Part shown: in pieces, positions 1-6,303 of the stretch
Numbering within the stretch: position 1 is the stretch's first letter
Layout: each line of letters opens with the position of its first letter
Assembly: GCA_000431275.1 (NCBI GenBank)
Contig: HF989181.1
Location: forward strand, 8,116 to 14,522
Length of the DNA stretch: 6,407 nt
Direction: 5' to 3'
Origin: Prevotella sp. CAG:755
GTDB taxonomy: Bacteria; Bacteroidota; Bacteroidia; Bacteroidales; Bacteroidaceae
Made by a program: the position numbers and the translations under genes
Notes under the pieces: generated by a model
The model's database searches: none
Seen by the model: the letters and a program-made list of their open reading frames with translations, nothing else
Told to the model about the DNA's origin: nothing

Positions 1-472
1 CCTCACACGTGAACAACTCGAAGGCATCTTCCGTGGAAAAATCACCAACTGGAAGCAAGTAGGCGGGAACGATGCCCGTATCGTGGTCTACTCCCGCGAG
101 ACTTCCTCTGGAACTTACGAATTCTTTAAGGAAAGCGTGCTTCACAACAAAAACTACATGAGCAGCGTCTTGTCCATGCCTGCGACCGGTGCCATCATCC
201 AGTCGGTCAGCCAAACCCGTGGCGCCATCGGCTACGTCGGTCTCGCCTACCTCAATCCGCGCGTCAAGGCTGTGGCAGTCTCCTACGACCAAGGCAACCA
301 TTACGTTTACCCTTCCGTTCAAAGCGCCATTAAGAAAGAATACCCCGTGGTGCGCCCGCTCTATTACTACTACGACAAAGCCAACGAAGCGAAAGTCCGC
401 CCGTTCCTGCAATTCATCTCATCTAAAGCAGCCCGGGCAAAGACGCTTGAACTGGGCTTCATTCCACGCTAA
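1..472 (+). CDS. pstS: Phosphate-binding protein PstS, C-terminal part (5' end outside window)
   Basis: This is the C-terminal 156 residues of the periplasmic phosphate-binding protein of the Pst ABC transporter; the frame is read from base 2 and ends at the TAA at 470-472. The fragment opens with LTREQLEGIFRGKITNWKQV and GG, the hallmark of the second lobe of PstS-type binding proteins. It is followed by SRETSSGTYEFF (fragment residues 31-42), whose Ser, Arg and SGT residues correspond to the phosphate-contacting loop of the family. Next comes GAIGYVGLAYL (74-84), a typical strand near the hinge, and the protein ends in a helix and GFIPR. The signal peptide and first lobe lie left of the window. 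It captures phosphate and delivers it to the PstC-PstA channel encoded just downstream, and pstC starts 29 bases after its stop. Identity as PstS is firm, given motifs and operon position. Confidence 0.95.
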   Translation, partial: LTREQLEGIFRGKITNWKQVGGNDARIVVYSRETSSGTYEFFKESVLHNKNYMSSVLSMPATGAIIQSVSQTRGAIGYVGLAYLNPRVKAVAVSYDQGNHYVYPSVQSAIKKEYPVVRPLYYYYDKANEAKVRPFLQFISSKAARAKTLELGFIPR

Positions 473-501
473 CAACACCTATCCACCATAAGAACACCCC
501 C

Positions 502-1695
502 ATGAAGAAATGGATTGACCGAATCGCCCGCCAGATATTCACGCTGAGCGGCTTTGTGACGAGCGTCGTCATTCTCTTGATTATCGGCTTTCTGTTCAGC
601 GAAGGCGCCGGACTTTTCCGCCAGCCCATCGTGGAAGAAGGCTACGTGCTGGCTCTCAACAAGTCTAACGACGTTGAGCGTCTCAGCGCCGAACAGATCA
701 AGCAGCTTTTCGACGAAGACATCACCAACTGGAAAGAGGTCGGAGGCAGTGACATGCCTGTCACTGTGTTCCGTCTGGAAGACTTGGACCGCCTTTACAG
801 CGAGACCGAACTGGGTTCGGAATATGAACACGCCGGCGAAAAAATAGCCGAGCAGGTGCGCAAGACACCGGGCATCATTGCGTTCGTCCCCAAAATGCTC
901 GTCGAAGGCTTCGACGACCTCCACCTCATTCCTGACCATACCATCCCTGTCAAGGATGTGCTTCTTGGTACTGAATGGTTCCCGACTGCGACTCCCTCTC
1001 CCATCTTCGGGATCATCCCTCTGCTGAGCGGGACGCTTTGGGTGAGTTTCTTTGCCATCCTCATCGCCTTGCCTTTCGGTCTGGCCATATCTATCTACTT
1101 GGCCGAAGTGGCTCCGCCATCTGTAAGCAAAGTACTCAAACCCATTATAGAGCTATTGAACGGAATCCCTTCCGTAGTCTACGGTTTTTTTGGACTTGCC
1201 GTCATCGTCCCCCTGCTCCAACAAACGTTCAACCTGCCAGTTGGTGAATCCGGTCTTGCAGGCAGCCTCGTGCTTGCACTAATGGCCCTGCCTACCATTA
1301 TCACCGTAGCCGAGGACGCCATGCGCAACTGCCCCCGCACCATGCGCGAAGCAAGCCTTGCACTGGGCGCCACTCAATGGCAAACGATCTATAAGGTCGT
1401 CGTCCCCTACTCTATCTCGGGCATCACGTCTGGTGTCGTGCTCGGCATCGGCCGTGCCATCGGCGAGACAATGGCCGTACTCATGGTGACGGGCAACGCT
1501 GCCGTCATCCCCACCAGTATCCTCGAACCGCTACGCACCATCCCCGCCACAATCGCCGCGGAACTGGGCGAGGCACCCGCCGGCGGCGCCCACTACCAAG
1601 CCCTTTTCCTGCTTGGCGTGCTTCTCTTCTTCATCACCCTGATTATCAACTCTTGCGTAGAGATTGTCTCTGTCCGCAACAAGACGAAACGATAA
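502..1695 (+). CDS. pstC: Phosphate ABC transporter permease PstC with a PstS-like extracytoplasmic insertion
   Basis: This 397-residue inner-membrane permease forms the phosphate channel with PstA. The first membrane helix is at about residues 15-35. A soluble stretch follows at about 40-165, then five further hydrophobic segments at roughly 172-200, 215-240, 252-272, 305-330 and 366-388. The cytoplasmic coupling loop, EASLALGATQWQTIYKVVVP (283-302), is the EAA motif that docks on PstB. GIPSVVYGFFGL and GIGRAIGETMAV are typical of PstC. At 397 residues it exceeds the roughly 320 of E. coli PstC. The excess is the soluble stretch, which resembles the second lobe of PstS and is described as its own feature. 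The ATG at 502 is preferred because a positively charged start (MKKWIDRIAR) leads straight into helix 1. There is no Shine-Dalgarno sequence, as is usual in Bacteroidota. pstA begins 3 bases after the stop, suggesting translational coupling. Confidence 0.96.
   Translation: MKKWIDRIARQIFTLSGFVTSVVILLIIGFLFSEGAGLFRQPIVEEGYVLALNKSNDVERLSAEQIKQLFDEDITNWKEVGGSDMPVTVFRLEDLDRLYSETELGSEYEHAGEKIAEQVRKTPGIIAFVPKMLVEGFDDLHLIPDHTIPVKDVLLGTEWFPTATPSPIFGIIPLLSGTLWVSFFAILIALPFGLAISIYLAEVAPPSVSKVLKPIIELLNGIPSVVYGFFGLAVIVPLLQQTFNLPVGESGLAGSLVLALMALPTIITVAEDAMRNCPRTMREASLALGATQWQTIYKVVVPYSISGITSGVVLGIGRAIGETMAVLMVTGNAAVIPTSILEPLRTIPATIAAELGEAPAGGAHYQALFLLGVLLFFITLIINSCVEIVSVRNKTKR
646..894 (+). other. PstS-lobe-like segment inside PstC (residues 49-131)
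   Basis: Residues 49-131 of PstC read like a phosphate-binding-protein lobe. VLALNKSND (49-57) resembles the strand that opens the lobe in PstS proteins. LSAEQIKQLFDEDITNWKEV and GGSD (61-84) align without gaps to the LTREQLEGIF...WKQVGGND stretch of the PstS in this window, with 14 identical residues in the first 30 by hand count. GIIAFVPKML (124-133) matches GAIGYVGLAYL of PstS. The region aligned to the phosphate loop (SRETSSGT in PstS) is RLEDLDRLYS here, so the Ser/Gly/Thr ligands are missing and binding of phosphate by this lobe alone is unlikely. The segment would face the periplasm. Duplication of part of PstS into PstC is inferred; a docking or gating role is speculative. Confidence 0.75.
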
Positions 1696-1698
1696 GCC

Positions 1699-2583
1699 AT
1701 GCCTCTTCAATTCGATCCCAAGTACAACCAACGCAAGCGCGGGCTTCAAAGCGCCATGTTCGGCTGCTTCCGGCTCCTCAGCTACTGCATAGTGCTCGTG
1801 CTGTTCATCATTTTAGGTTTCATCATTGTCAAGGGCATTTCTGTCATTAACTGGACGTTCCTCACAGAAGCACCATCCGACGGAATGACCAAAGGCGGCA
1901 TTTGGCCAGCCATAGTCGGTACATTCTACCTCATGCTGGGCAGCGCCGTGTTCGCCTTTCCCGTCGGTGTCGTCAGTGGTATCTACATGAGCGAATATGC
2001 ACCACAAGGCAAGCTCGTTGCTTTCATCCGCACGATGACCAACAACCTCGCGGGCATCCCGTCGATCGTATTCGGTCTCTTCGGTATGGCATTCTTCGTC
2101 AATTATCTTGGATTTGGCGACAGTATTTTAGCCGGCTCGCTCACATTGGGCCTGCTTGCATTGCCTATTGTCATCCGCACAACAGAAGAAGCCTTCCGCG
2201 ACATTGCCCCGAGCTACCGAGAAGGTAGCCTCGCACTGGGTGCAACCAAAGCACAGACCATTTGGCATGTACTGCTCCCAATGGCAATGCCCCGGGTCAT
2301 CACAGGCCTCATCCTTTCGCTCGGCCGTGTTTCGGGAGAGACAGCTCCTATCCTATTTACGTGTGCCGCTTACTTCCTGCCCAAACTGCCTACGAGTATC
2401 TTTGACCAATGCATGGCGCTGCCCTACCATCTTTATGTCGTGGCCACAAGCGGTACCGATATCGAAGCACAGACGCCCATAGCCTACGGTACGGCTTTCG
2501 TCCTGATAGTCATTGTGCTCGCCATGAACCTTATTGCCAACGGTATACGCAAGCATTTTGAGAAGAAACTAAAATCGAAATAA
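1699..2583 (+). CDS. pstA: Phosphate ABC transporter permease PstA
   Basis: This 294-residue protein is the second membrane subunit of the phosphate channel, pairing with PstC. Hydrophobic segments fall at about residues 25-48, 70-98, 115-137, 143-161, 199-222 and 262-281, matching the six-helix MetI-like permease fold. The coupling loop, EGSLALGATKAQTIWHVLLP (175-194), is the EAA motif that engages PstB. NNLAGIPSIVFGLFGMAFF (115-133) and LSLGRVSGETAPILFT (206-221) are family hallmarks. Length is normal for PstA, and unlike PstC it has no inserted soluble domain. The ATG at 1699 comes 3 bases after the pstC stop and precedes a basic N-terminus (KYNQRKRG). No upstream Shine-Dalgarno sequence is visible, so expression probably depends on coupling or on Bacteroidota-type initiation. 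The stop is 15 bases before pstB. Confidence 0.97.
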   Translation: MPLQFDPKYNQRKRGLQSAMFGCFRLLSYCIVLVLFIILGFIIVKGISVINWTFLTEAPSDGMTKGGIWPAIVGTFYLMLGSAVFAFPVGVVSGIYMSEYAPQGKLVAFIRTMTNNLAGIPSIVFGLFGMAFFVNYLGFGDSILAGSLTLGLLALPIVIRTTEEAFRDIAPSYREGSLALGATKAQTIWHVLLPMAMPRVITGLILSLGRVSGETAPILFTCAAYFLPKLPTSIFDQCMALPYHLYVVATSGTDIEAQTPIAYGTAFVLIVIVLAMNLIANGIRKHFEKKLKSK

Positions 2584-2598
2584 CCGCCTCCACATATT

Positions 2599-3351
2599 AT
2601 GAATAAGATTGAAGCAAAAAACGTAGACTTCTACTACGGCTCCTTTCACGCCCTCAAAGGCATCAACATCACCATCCCCAACAACGAGGTGGTGGCTTTC
2701 ATCGGTCCGTCCGGCTGTGGAAAGTCCACATTCCTACGTCTGTTCAACCGCATGAATGATCTCATTCCCGGCACCCGGCTGACGGGACAAATCCTCATAG
2801 ACGGCAATGACATCTATGACAAGAGCGTGGACGTCGACGTGCTGCGCCGCAACGTCGGGATGGTATTCCAGCGTCCCAACCCGTTCCCGAAGAGTATCTT
2901 CGAAAACGTGGCCTATGGTCTGCGGGTCAATGGCGTCAAAGACAAAGCCTTTATCCAACAACGTGTTGAAGAGGCGCTGACCAGCGCCGCCTTATGGAAT
3001 GAAGTGAAAGACAAGCTGAAAGAATCGGCCTACGCGTTGTCCGGAGGCCAACAGCAACGCCTTTGCATTGCCCGGGCGATGGCCGTACAGCCTTCCGTCC
3101 TGCTCATGGATGAACCTGCCTCAGCCCTTGACCCCATATCTACCTCAAAGATTGAAGAACTTATCTGCGAACTCAGCAGCCAGACCACAATCGTCATCGT
3201 CACCCACAGCATGCAGCAAGCAGCCCGCGTCAGCAACAAGACGGCATTCTTCTATTTGGGCGAAATGGTGGAATATGACGAGACCAAGAAAATCTTCACT
3301 AATCCCGACAAAGAAGCCACGCAAAACTACATCACCGGCCGCTTCGGTTAA
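2599..3351 (+). CDS. pstB: Phosphate import ATP-binding protein PstB
   Basis: This is the 250-residue cytoplasmic ATPase whose dimer powers phosphate import through PstC-PstA. All ABC motifs are intact. Walker A is GPSGCGKST (36-44), the Q-loop glutamine is at 91 in [12 protein letters not shown], the signature is LSGGQQQR (147-154), and Walker B is VLLMDEP (167-173) with catalytic Glu172. The D-loop is SALD (175-178) and the switch histidine is His203 in VTHSM. The [19 protein letters not shown] segment and the C-terminal [16 protein letters not shown] are characteristic of PstB rather than of other ABC importers. Length is typical of the family. The ATG at 2599 begins directly before the first strand of the ABC fold. 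phoU follows after 34 bases. Nothing suggests damage. Confidence 0.98.
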   Translation: MNKIEAKNVDFYYGSFHALKGINITIPNNEVVAFIGPSGCGKSTFLRLFNRMNDLIPGTRLTGQILIDGNDIYDKSVDVDVLRRNVGMVFQRPNPFPKSIFENVAYGLRVNGVKDKAFIQQRVEEALTSAALWNEVKDKLKESAYALSGGQQQRLCIARAMAVQPSVLLMDEPASALDPISTSKIEELICELSSQTTIVIVTHSMQQAARVSNKTAFFYLGEMVEYDETKKIFTNPDKEATQNYITGRFG

Positions 3352-3385
3352 CCCCACGTCACACTCACTAACGACAAATTCACTC

Positions 3386-4075
3386 ATGGTTAAATTTGTA
3401 GAAAACGAACTGCTTTCTATCCGGAAAGAGATACGAGACATGTGGACGCTCGTTTACGAGCAACTCGACAACGCCTACAAGTCGCTGCTCGAAACAGATA
3501 TCGAGCTCGCCGCCCAGGTTGCCGCAAGAGAGAAACGCGTCAACGCTTTCGAATTGAAAATCGACAGCGATATTGAAGACTTCATTGCGCTTTACAACCC
3601 CGTCGCCGTGGATCTCAGGTTTTCTCTCGCGATGCTCAAAATCAACAACAACCTGGAACGCATCGGCGACTACGCAGACAGCATCGCACGGTTCGTCGTC
3701 CGCACCGAGCCTCAGCCCACTGACCGCGAGCTTTTCGAACGCCTGAAACTCCGCGAAATGTACGAGACGGCGCTCAACATGCTCAAAACTACTATGGAGT
3801 CGCTCGAAATGCAGGATATTGCAAAAGCAAAATCCGTGTTCGAAATCGATGAAACACTCGACAACATCAACGACAATGCCATCGACACACTCGTGGCCTA
3901 CGCTACTGAACACCCCGAGTCCATCCGCCTGTGCATGGAGTTGGCCGGCATTTTCCGCAAGCTCGAACGCACGGGCGACCACATCAACAACCTTGCCGAA
4001 GAGACTGTCTTTTACATCGACGCCGAGGTGCTGAAACACCGTCGCAACGCCCTGAAAGACCTCGACGCCGAATAA
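3386..4075 (+). CDS. phoU: Phosphate transport system regulatory protein PhoU
   Basis: This 229-residue all-helical cytoplasmic protein belongs to the PhoU family, which represses phosphate uptake and Pho signalling when phosphate is abundant, working with PstB and a PhoR-type sensor kinase. It shows two repeats of the three-helix PhoU unit. Each contains the conserved metal-binding motif: NNLERIGDYADSIA (88-101) in the first, and KLERTGDHINNLAEE (192-206) in the second. VDLRFSLAMLKI (75-86) is also typical of the family. The length fits PhoU. The same frame is open far upstream into pstB (from 3068), but that part is compositionally a shadow of pstB. The ATG at 3386 gives the family-like N-terminus MVKFVENELLSIRKEI and leaves no overlap. 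It is the last gene of the operon, followed by a terminator. No sensor kinase is present in the window. Confidence 0.95.
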   Translation: MVKFVENELLSIRKEIRDMWTLVYEQLDNAYKSLLETDIELAAQVAAREKRVNAFELKIDSDIEDFIALYNPVAVDLRFSLAMLKINNNLERIGDYADSIARFVVRTEPQPTDRELFERLKLREMYETALNMLKTTMESLEMQDIAKAKSVFEIDETLDNINDNAIDTLVAYATEHPESIRLCMELAGIFRKLERTGDHINNLAEETVFYIDAEVLKHRRNALKDLDAE

Positions 4076-4119
4076 GGCCTCAACCACGCAGCCCCGGACC
4101 AAGGGGAAAGTAAAAGGAC

Positions 4120-4159
4120 AAACCGGCAATGGCCAAATGACCATTGCCGGTTTTTCTTT
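4120..4159 (+). terminator. Rho-independent terminator after phoU
   Basis: A perfect 13-bp stem pairs 4120-4132 (AAACCGGCAATGG) with 4141-4153 (CCATTGCCGGTTT), around an 8-base loop. It runs into TTTTTCTTT at 4151-4159. It lies 45 bases after the phoU stop and ends the pst-phoU operon. On the opposite strand the same stem is followed by a weaker, interrupted T-run (TTTGTCCTTTT), so it may also stop leftward transcripts from the convergent sulfatase gene that ends at 4192. The stem is seen directly; bidirectional use is inferred. Confidence 0.9.
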
Positions 4160-4191
4160 GGTAAATACAGGCCGTACCATCGGCCGACGCG

Positions 4192-5778
4192 TCAGTCGCT
4201 CCCGTCTTGGTCGGGATAGCGCTGTTTCCAATAATCGATGCGTTTGCCCCACGAAAGATTGGACAAGGGCAGCACATGGTGCTGCTCGGCCCACCGCTGC
4301 CACTGCCCCGTGAGCCGTTCGAGCACGTCAGGATTCGCGGCACTGACGTCTGTCGTCTCATAAGGGTCTACCGAGAGGTCGTAAAGTTCCCAGGGCGACC
4401 GGTCATCGGCGCGAACAGCTTTCCATTGGCCGGAAATGAGCGCCGACGAGGTCTGATGTTCGAAATAAAGGTCGTGCGAGGGGAAATCCCTCCCCTCCAT
4501 CGCCGGCCAAAGGCTCACACCGGGAAGCGCTATCCCGCGCCCGTTGCCTGGATAGCTGTGGCCGGCCAGATCAAGACAAGTCGGGAGAATGTCAGTGATG
4601 TGAGCGGGCTGCCGGCATATTTTCCCGGCCATCGTGCGCCCTTGTGGCCGTCCGTCTGCGATGATACAGGGCGTGCTGACGCCACCTTCGTAACACCACA
4701 TCTTGTAACTGCGATACGGCGTGTTGCTGAGATCTGCCATCAGTTGGTTCGTGCGTCCTCCTTCGAGCGTAGCCCCGTTGTCGCTCAGAAAGATGAACAC
4801 CGTGTTGTCTGCCATGCCGCGCGCGCTCAGGGCGTCGGCCACACGTCCCACACCGTCGTCCATAATCTCAATCATTGCCGCGTAGGTCGCCATGGCCTCT
4901 GTCCACTCATGCCGCTGCGCATCGGTCAGCTCGTCCCACGCTGGCTTGTGCCCGCCAAACTCCCGGTCGAACTGAGGCAGCTCCATGCCTGCCGGCACAA
5001 GCCCCAGATTCTTCATCCGTCCGAAACGTTCGTGACGGAGTACGTCATAGCCAGCCTCATAGCGGCTGCGGCAACGTGCTACGCGGTCGGCGGGTGCCTG
5101 TAACGGCCGATGGGGAGCGAAATAAGCCAAATAGAGAAACAGAGGTCGGTCGGACGGATGTCCGTTGATGAAGCTGACGGCCGAGTCGGTGATGGCTTCT
5201 GTATAATAGTAACCATCCGGGAGACTGTCGACTGGTGTCAGATTGCTGTACACAAACTTCGGACGGAAATAGCTGCCACCGCCGGGCAGCGCTCCGTAGT
5301 ATCGGTCGAAACCTCGCTGCGTCGGATAAGAGCCGTTAGGCGTGCCGAACGCGCCCTCGACAGTCACATGCCACTTCCCGGACATATACGTGCCATAGCC
5401 GGCATCGCGGAGCAGTTCAGCCAAGGTCGGGATTTTCCGGTCGATCTGACCGCGATAGCCCGGACGGTGCTCGTCGACTGCAGTCATCCACCCCATGCCC
5501 GCATCATGCGGATAGCAGCCCGTCAGGAGCGAGGCGCGACTCGGACAACTGCGGCCCGCGTTCTTGAACTGGCTGAAACGCAACCCTGCGCCAGCCAGGC
5601 TGTCAATATGAGGTGTATGCACTTCGCCTCCATAGCACCCGATGTCTGAAAAGCCCATATCGTCACACATGATCAGGACTATGTTCGGCTGCCGTTCTTG
5701 GGCTGAAAGCGGCCACGCCATGACGGTCAAGCCGGACGCAGCCAGCCGCAGCCAATGGGCTGTTGTCTGTTTTTTCAT
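4192..5778 (-). CDS. Secreted S1-family sulfatase, serine-type active site
   Basis: This 528-residue enzyme is predicted to hydrolyse a sulfate ester, probably on a glycan, in the periplasm. The N-terminus (MKKQTTAHWLRLAASGLTVMAWPLSA) is a signal peptide with likely cleavage after Ala26 and no lipoprotein cysteine. Family features, in order, are NIVLIMCDDMG with metal ligands Asp39 and Asp40, and the active-site signature SCPSRASLLTG with Ser77 at the formylglycine position and Arg81. Then come GKWH (134-137), PHRP with His223, SDNG with Asp333 and Asn334, and Lys359 before WCYEGGVSTP. Length and motif spacing fit an intact S1 sulfatase of arylsulfatase type. The substrate cannot be told. Serine at position 77 implies maturation by an anaerobic (anSME-type) maturase, not encoded here. 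An in-frame GTG at 5779-5781 directly precedes the ATG; the ATG is preferred. The gene is convergent with phoU and shows no functional link to it. Confidence 0.93.
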   Translation of the reverse strand: MKKQTTAHWLRLAASGLTVMAWPLSAQERQPNIVLIMCDDMGFSDIGCYGGEVHTPHIDSLAGAGLRFSQFKNAGRSCPSRASLLTGCYPHDAGMGWMTAVDEHRPGYRGQIDRKIPTLAELLRDAGYGTYMSGKWHVTVEGAFGTPNGSYPTQRGFDRYYGALPGGGSYFRPKFVYSNLTPVDSLPDGYYYTEAITDSAVSFINGHPSDRPLFLYLAYFAPHRPLQAPADRVARCRSRYEAGYDVLRHERFGRMKNLGLVPAGMELPQFDREFGGHKPAWDELTDAQRHEWTEAMATYAAMIEIMDDGVGRVADALSARGMADNTVFIFLSDNGATLEGGRTNQLMADLSNTPYRSYKMWCYEGGVSTPCIIADGRPQGRTMAGKICRQPAHITDILPTCLDLAGHSYPGNGRGIALPGVSLWPAMEGRDFPSHDLYFEHQTSSALISGQWKAVRADDRSPWELYDLSVDPYETTDVSAANPDVLERLTGQWQRWAEQHHVLPLSNLSWGKRIDYWKQRYPDQDGSD

Positions 5779-6065
5779 CACTTCCTATGTCTTTTTCATT
5801 ACGCCGACGCCTGGTCCTGGCAACACGGTTCTTACGTCCATAAAGCCGGAGATACAAACGACAAGCCTCGGCCGGAGGGATAAAAGTACGAAAAACCGTT
5901 CAATCCGACACGTCGCTGCACCAGAAATCCTGCCCCGGGCCTACGGTTTCCTTCCCGGTCTGCGATTTGTTCTCTTGCTCTTTCCTATCAGTGCTCTTGA
6001 AATTTCTGTCGCAGCGACGGAAAATCCTGTCACTGCGACAGGTTTCATCGTCAAAGCATCAGTGC
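5779..6065. other. Upstream region of the sulfatase gene, no gene found
   Basis: No open frame here has family resemblance or sensible composition. The rightward frame spanning 5642-6148 begins inside the sulfatase gene and is a shadow. For leftward sulfatase transcription, the best -7-like box is 5881-5888 (TACTTTTA on the minus strand, one mismatch to TAnnTTTG). No TTG lies at the proper distance, so I do not call it a promoter. A short imperfect hairpin (CCTC/GAGG) lies near 5866-5878. The right part of the region contains the palindromes listed separately at 6003-6042. Confidence 0.6.
6003..6042. promoter_or_regulatory. Two tandem palindromes, candidate operator pair
   Basis: The first palindrome, 6003-6023, has arms TTTCTGTCGC and GCGACGGAAA around A6013; nine of ten positions pair and the tenth is G-T. 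The second, 6026-6042, has arms CCTGTCAC and GCGACAGG around T6034, with seven of eight pairing. Both share the half-site TGTCGC or TGTCAC. Their centres are 21 bases apart, two turns of B-DNA. The two units are also inverse copies of each other, so 5999-6046 could fold as one long imperfect hairpin with a short loop. No T-run follows, so this is not a terminator. The pair ends 35 bases upstream of the TTG element of the rightward promoter. An operator role is inferred; a dispersed repeat family is the alternative. Confidence 0.5.
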
Positions 6066-6132
6066 GGCGTCCTGTTGTTGGCGTTCCCCGGAATTTGCGT
6101 ATCTTTGTTCTATCATCTCATTACAGGACGCC
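6066..6132. repeat. 10-bp perfect inverted repeat enclosing the promoter
   Basis: The left arm GGCGTCCTGT (6066-6075) is the exact reverse complement of the right arm ACAGGACGCC (6123-6132). The 47 bases between them (6076-6122) hold the whole -33/-7 promoter. Because the left arm is upstream of the expected transcription start (near 6113), the two arms would not occur in the same transcript. The pairing therefore matters at the DNA level, if at all: a site pair for a DNA-binding protein, or the ends of an invertible promoter. A 10-bp match in a region this size could also be chance (roughly a few per cent by hand estimate). Confidence 0.45.
6078..6107 (+). promoter_or_regulatory. Rightward Bacteroidota-type promoter
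   Basis: TTG at 6078-6080 is separated by 19 bases from TATCTTTG at 6100-6107. This matches the Bacteroidota sigma-ABfr consensus, TTTG at -33 and TAnnTTTG at -7 with 19-21 bases between, with a perfect -7 element and a three-of-four -33 element. Transcription would start near 6113 and run right into the gene at 6304, leaving a leader of about 190 bases. That leader holds only a weak 6-bp hairpin (ATGGTT/AACCAT, 6208-6225) and no recognised riboswitch. Confidence 0.7.
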
Positions 6133-6303
6133 TATCACAGCTACATGAAGCTTTGTTCCGGAGACGAGCCATCGTAGCGCCGCATTTGGTCTCTCCACAA
6201 GCACACCATGGTTTTTCACAACCATAATGGCCCAGCATCAATGCCGTAAGGTCACAGTCGGGCACTACGTAGCTTTATGCGCACCTTGCCATTCATTCAC
6301 ATC

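Noticed and set aside
3068..3385. Open frame continuous with phoU extending about 106 codons upstream into pstB
   Set aside because: It overlaps intact pstB in another frame, its translation has no PhoU character, and the ATG at 3386 gives a normal-length PhoU.
3380..4303. 307-codon minus-strand open frame opposite phoU
   Set aside because: It mirrors phoU codons, crosses the terminator hairpin and enters the sulfatase gene. The translation shows no coherent domain, while phoU on the other strand is unmistakable.
4207..5103. 298-codon plus-strand open frame opposite the sulfatase, with further frames at 4875-5168 and 5110-5649
   Set aside because: These are antisense shadows of a complete sulfatase with all catalytic motifs, and the translations look like random moderately GC-rich sequence.
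5881..5888. -7-like box (TACTTTTA, minus strand) as the sulfatase promoter
   Set aside because: It has one mismatch to TAnnTTTG and no TTG at 19-21 bases; the nearest TTG (complement of 5901-5903) is only 12 bases away.
5642..6148. 168-codon plus-strand open frame across the sulfatase start and the intergenic region
   Set aside because: It begins as an antisense shadow, has no family resemblance, and runs through the palindromes and the promoter.
6145..6177. Ten-codon open frame (MKLCSGDEPS) in the leader after the promoter, considered as a leader peptide
   Set aside because: It has no ribosome site, no run of regulatory codons and no attenuator hairpin after it. A frame this short is expected by chance.
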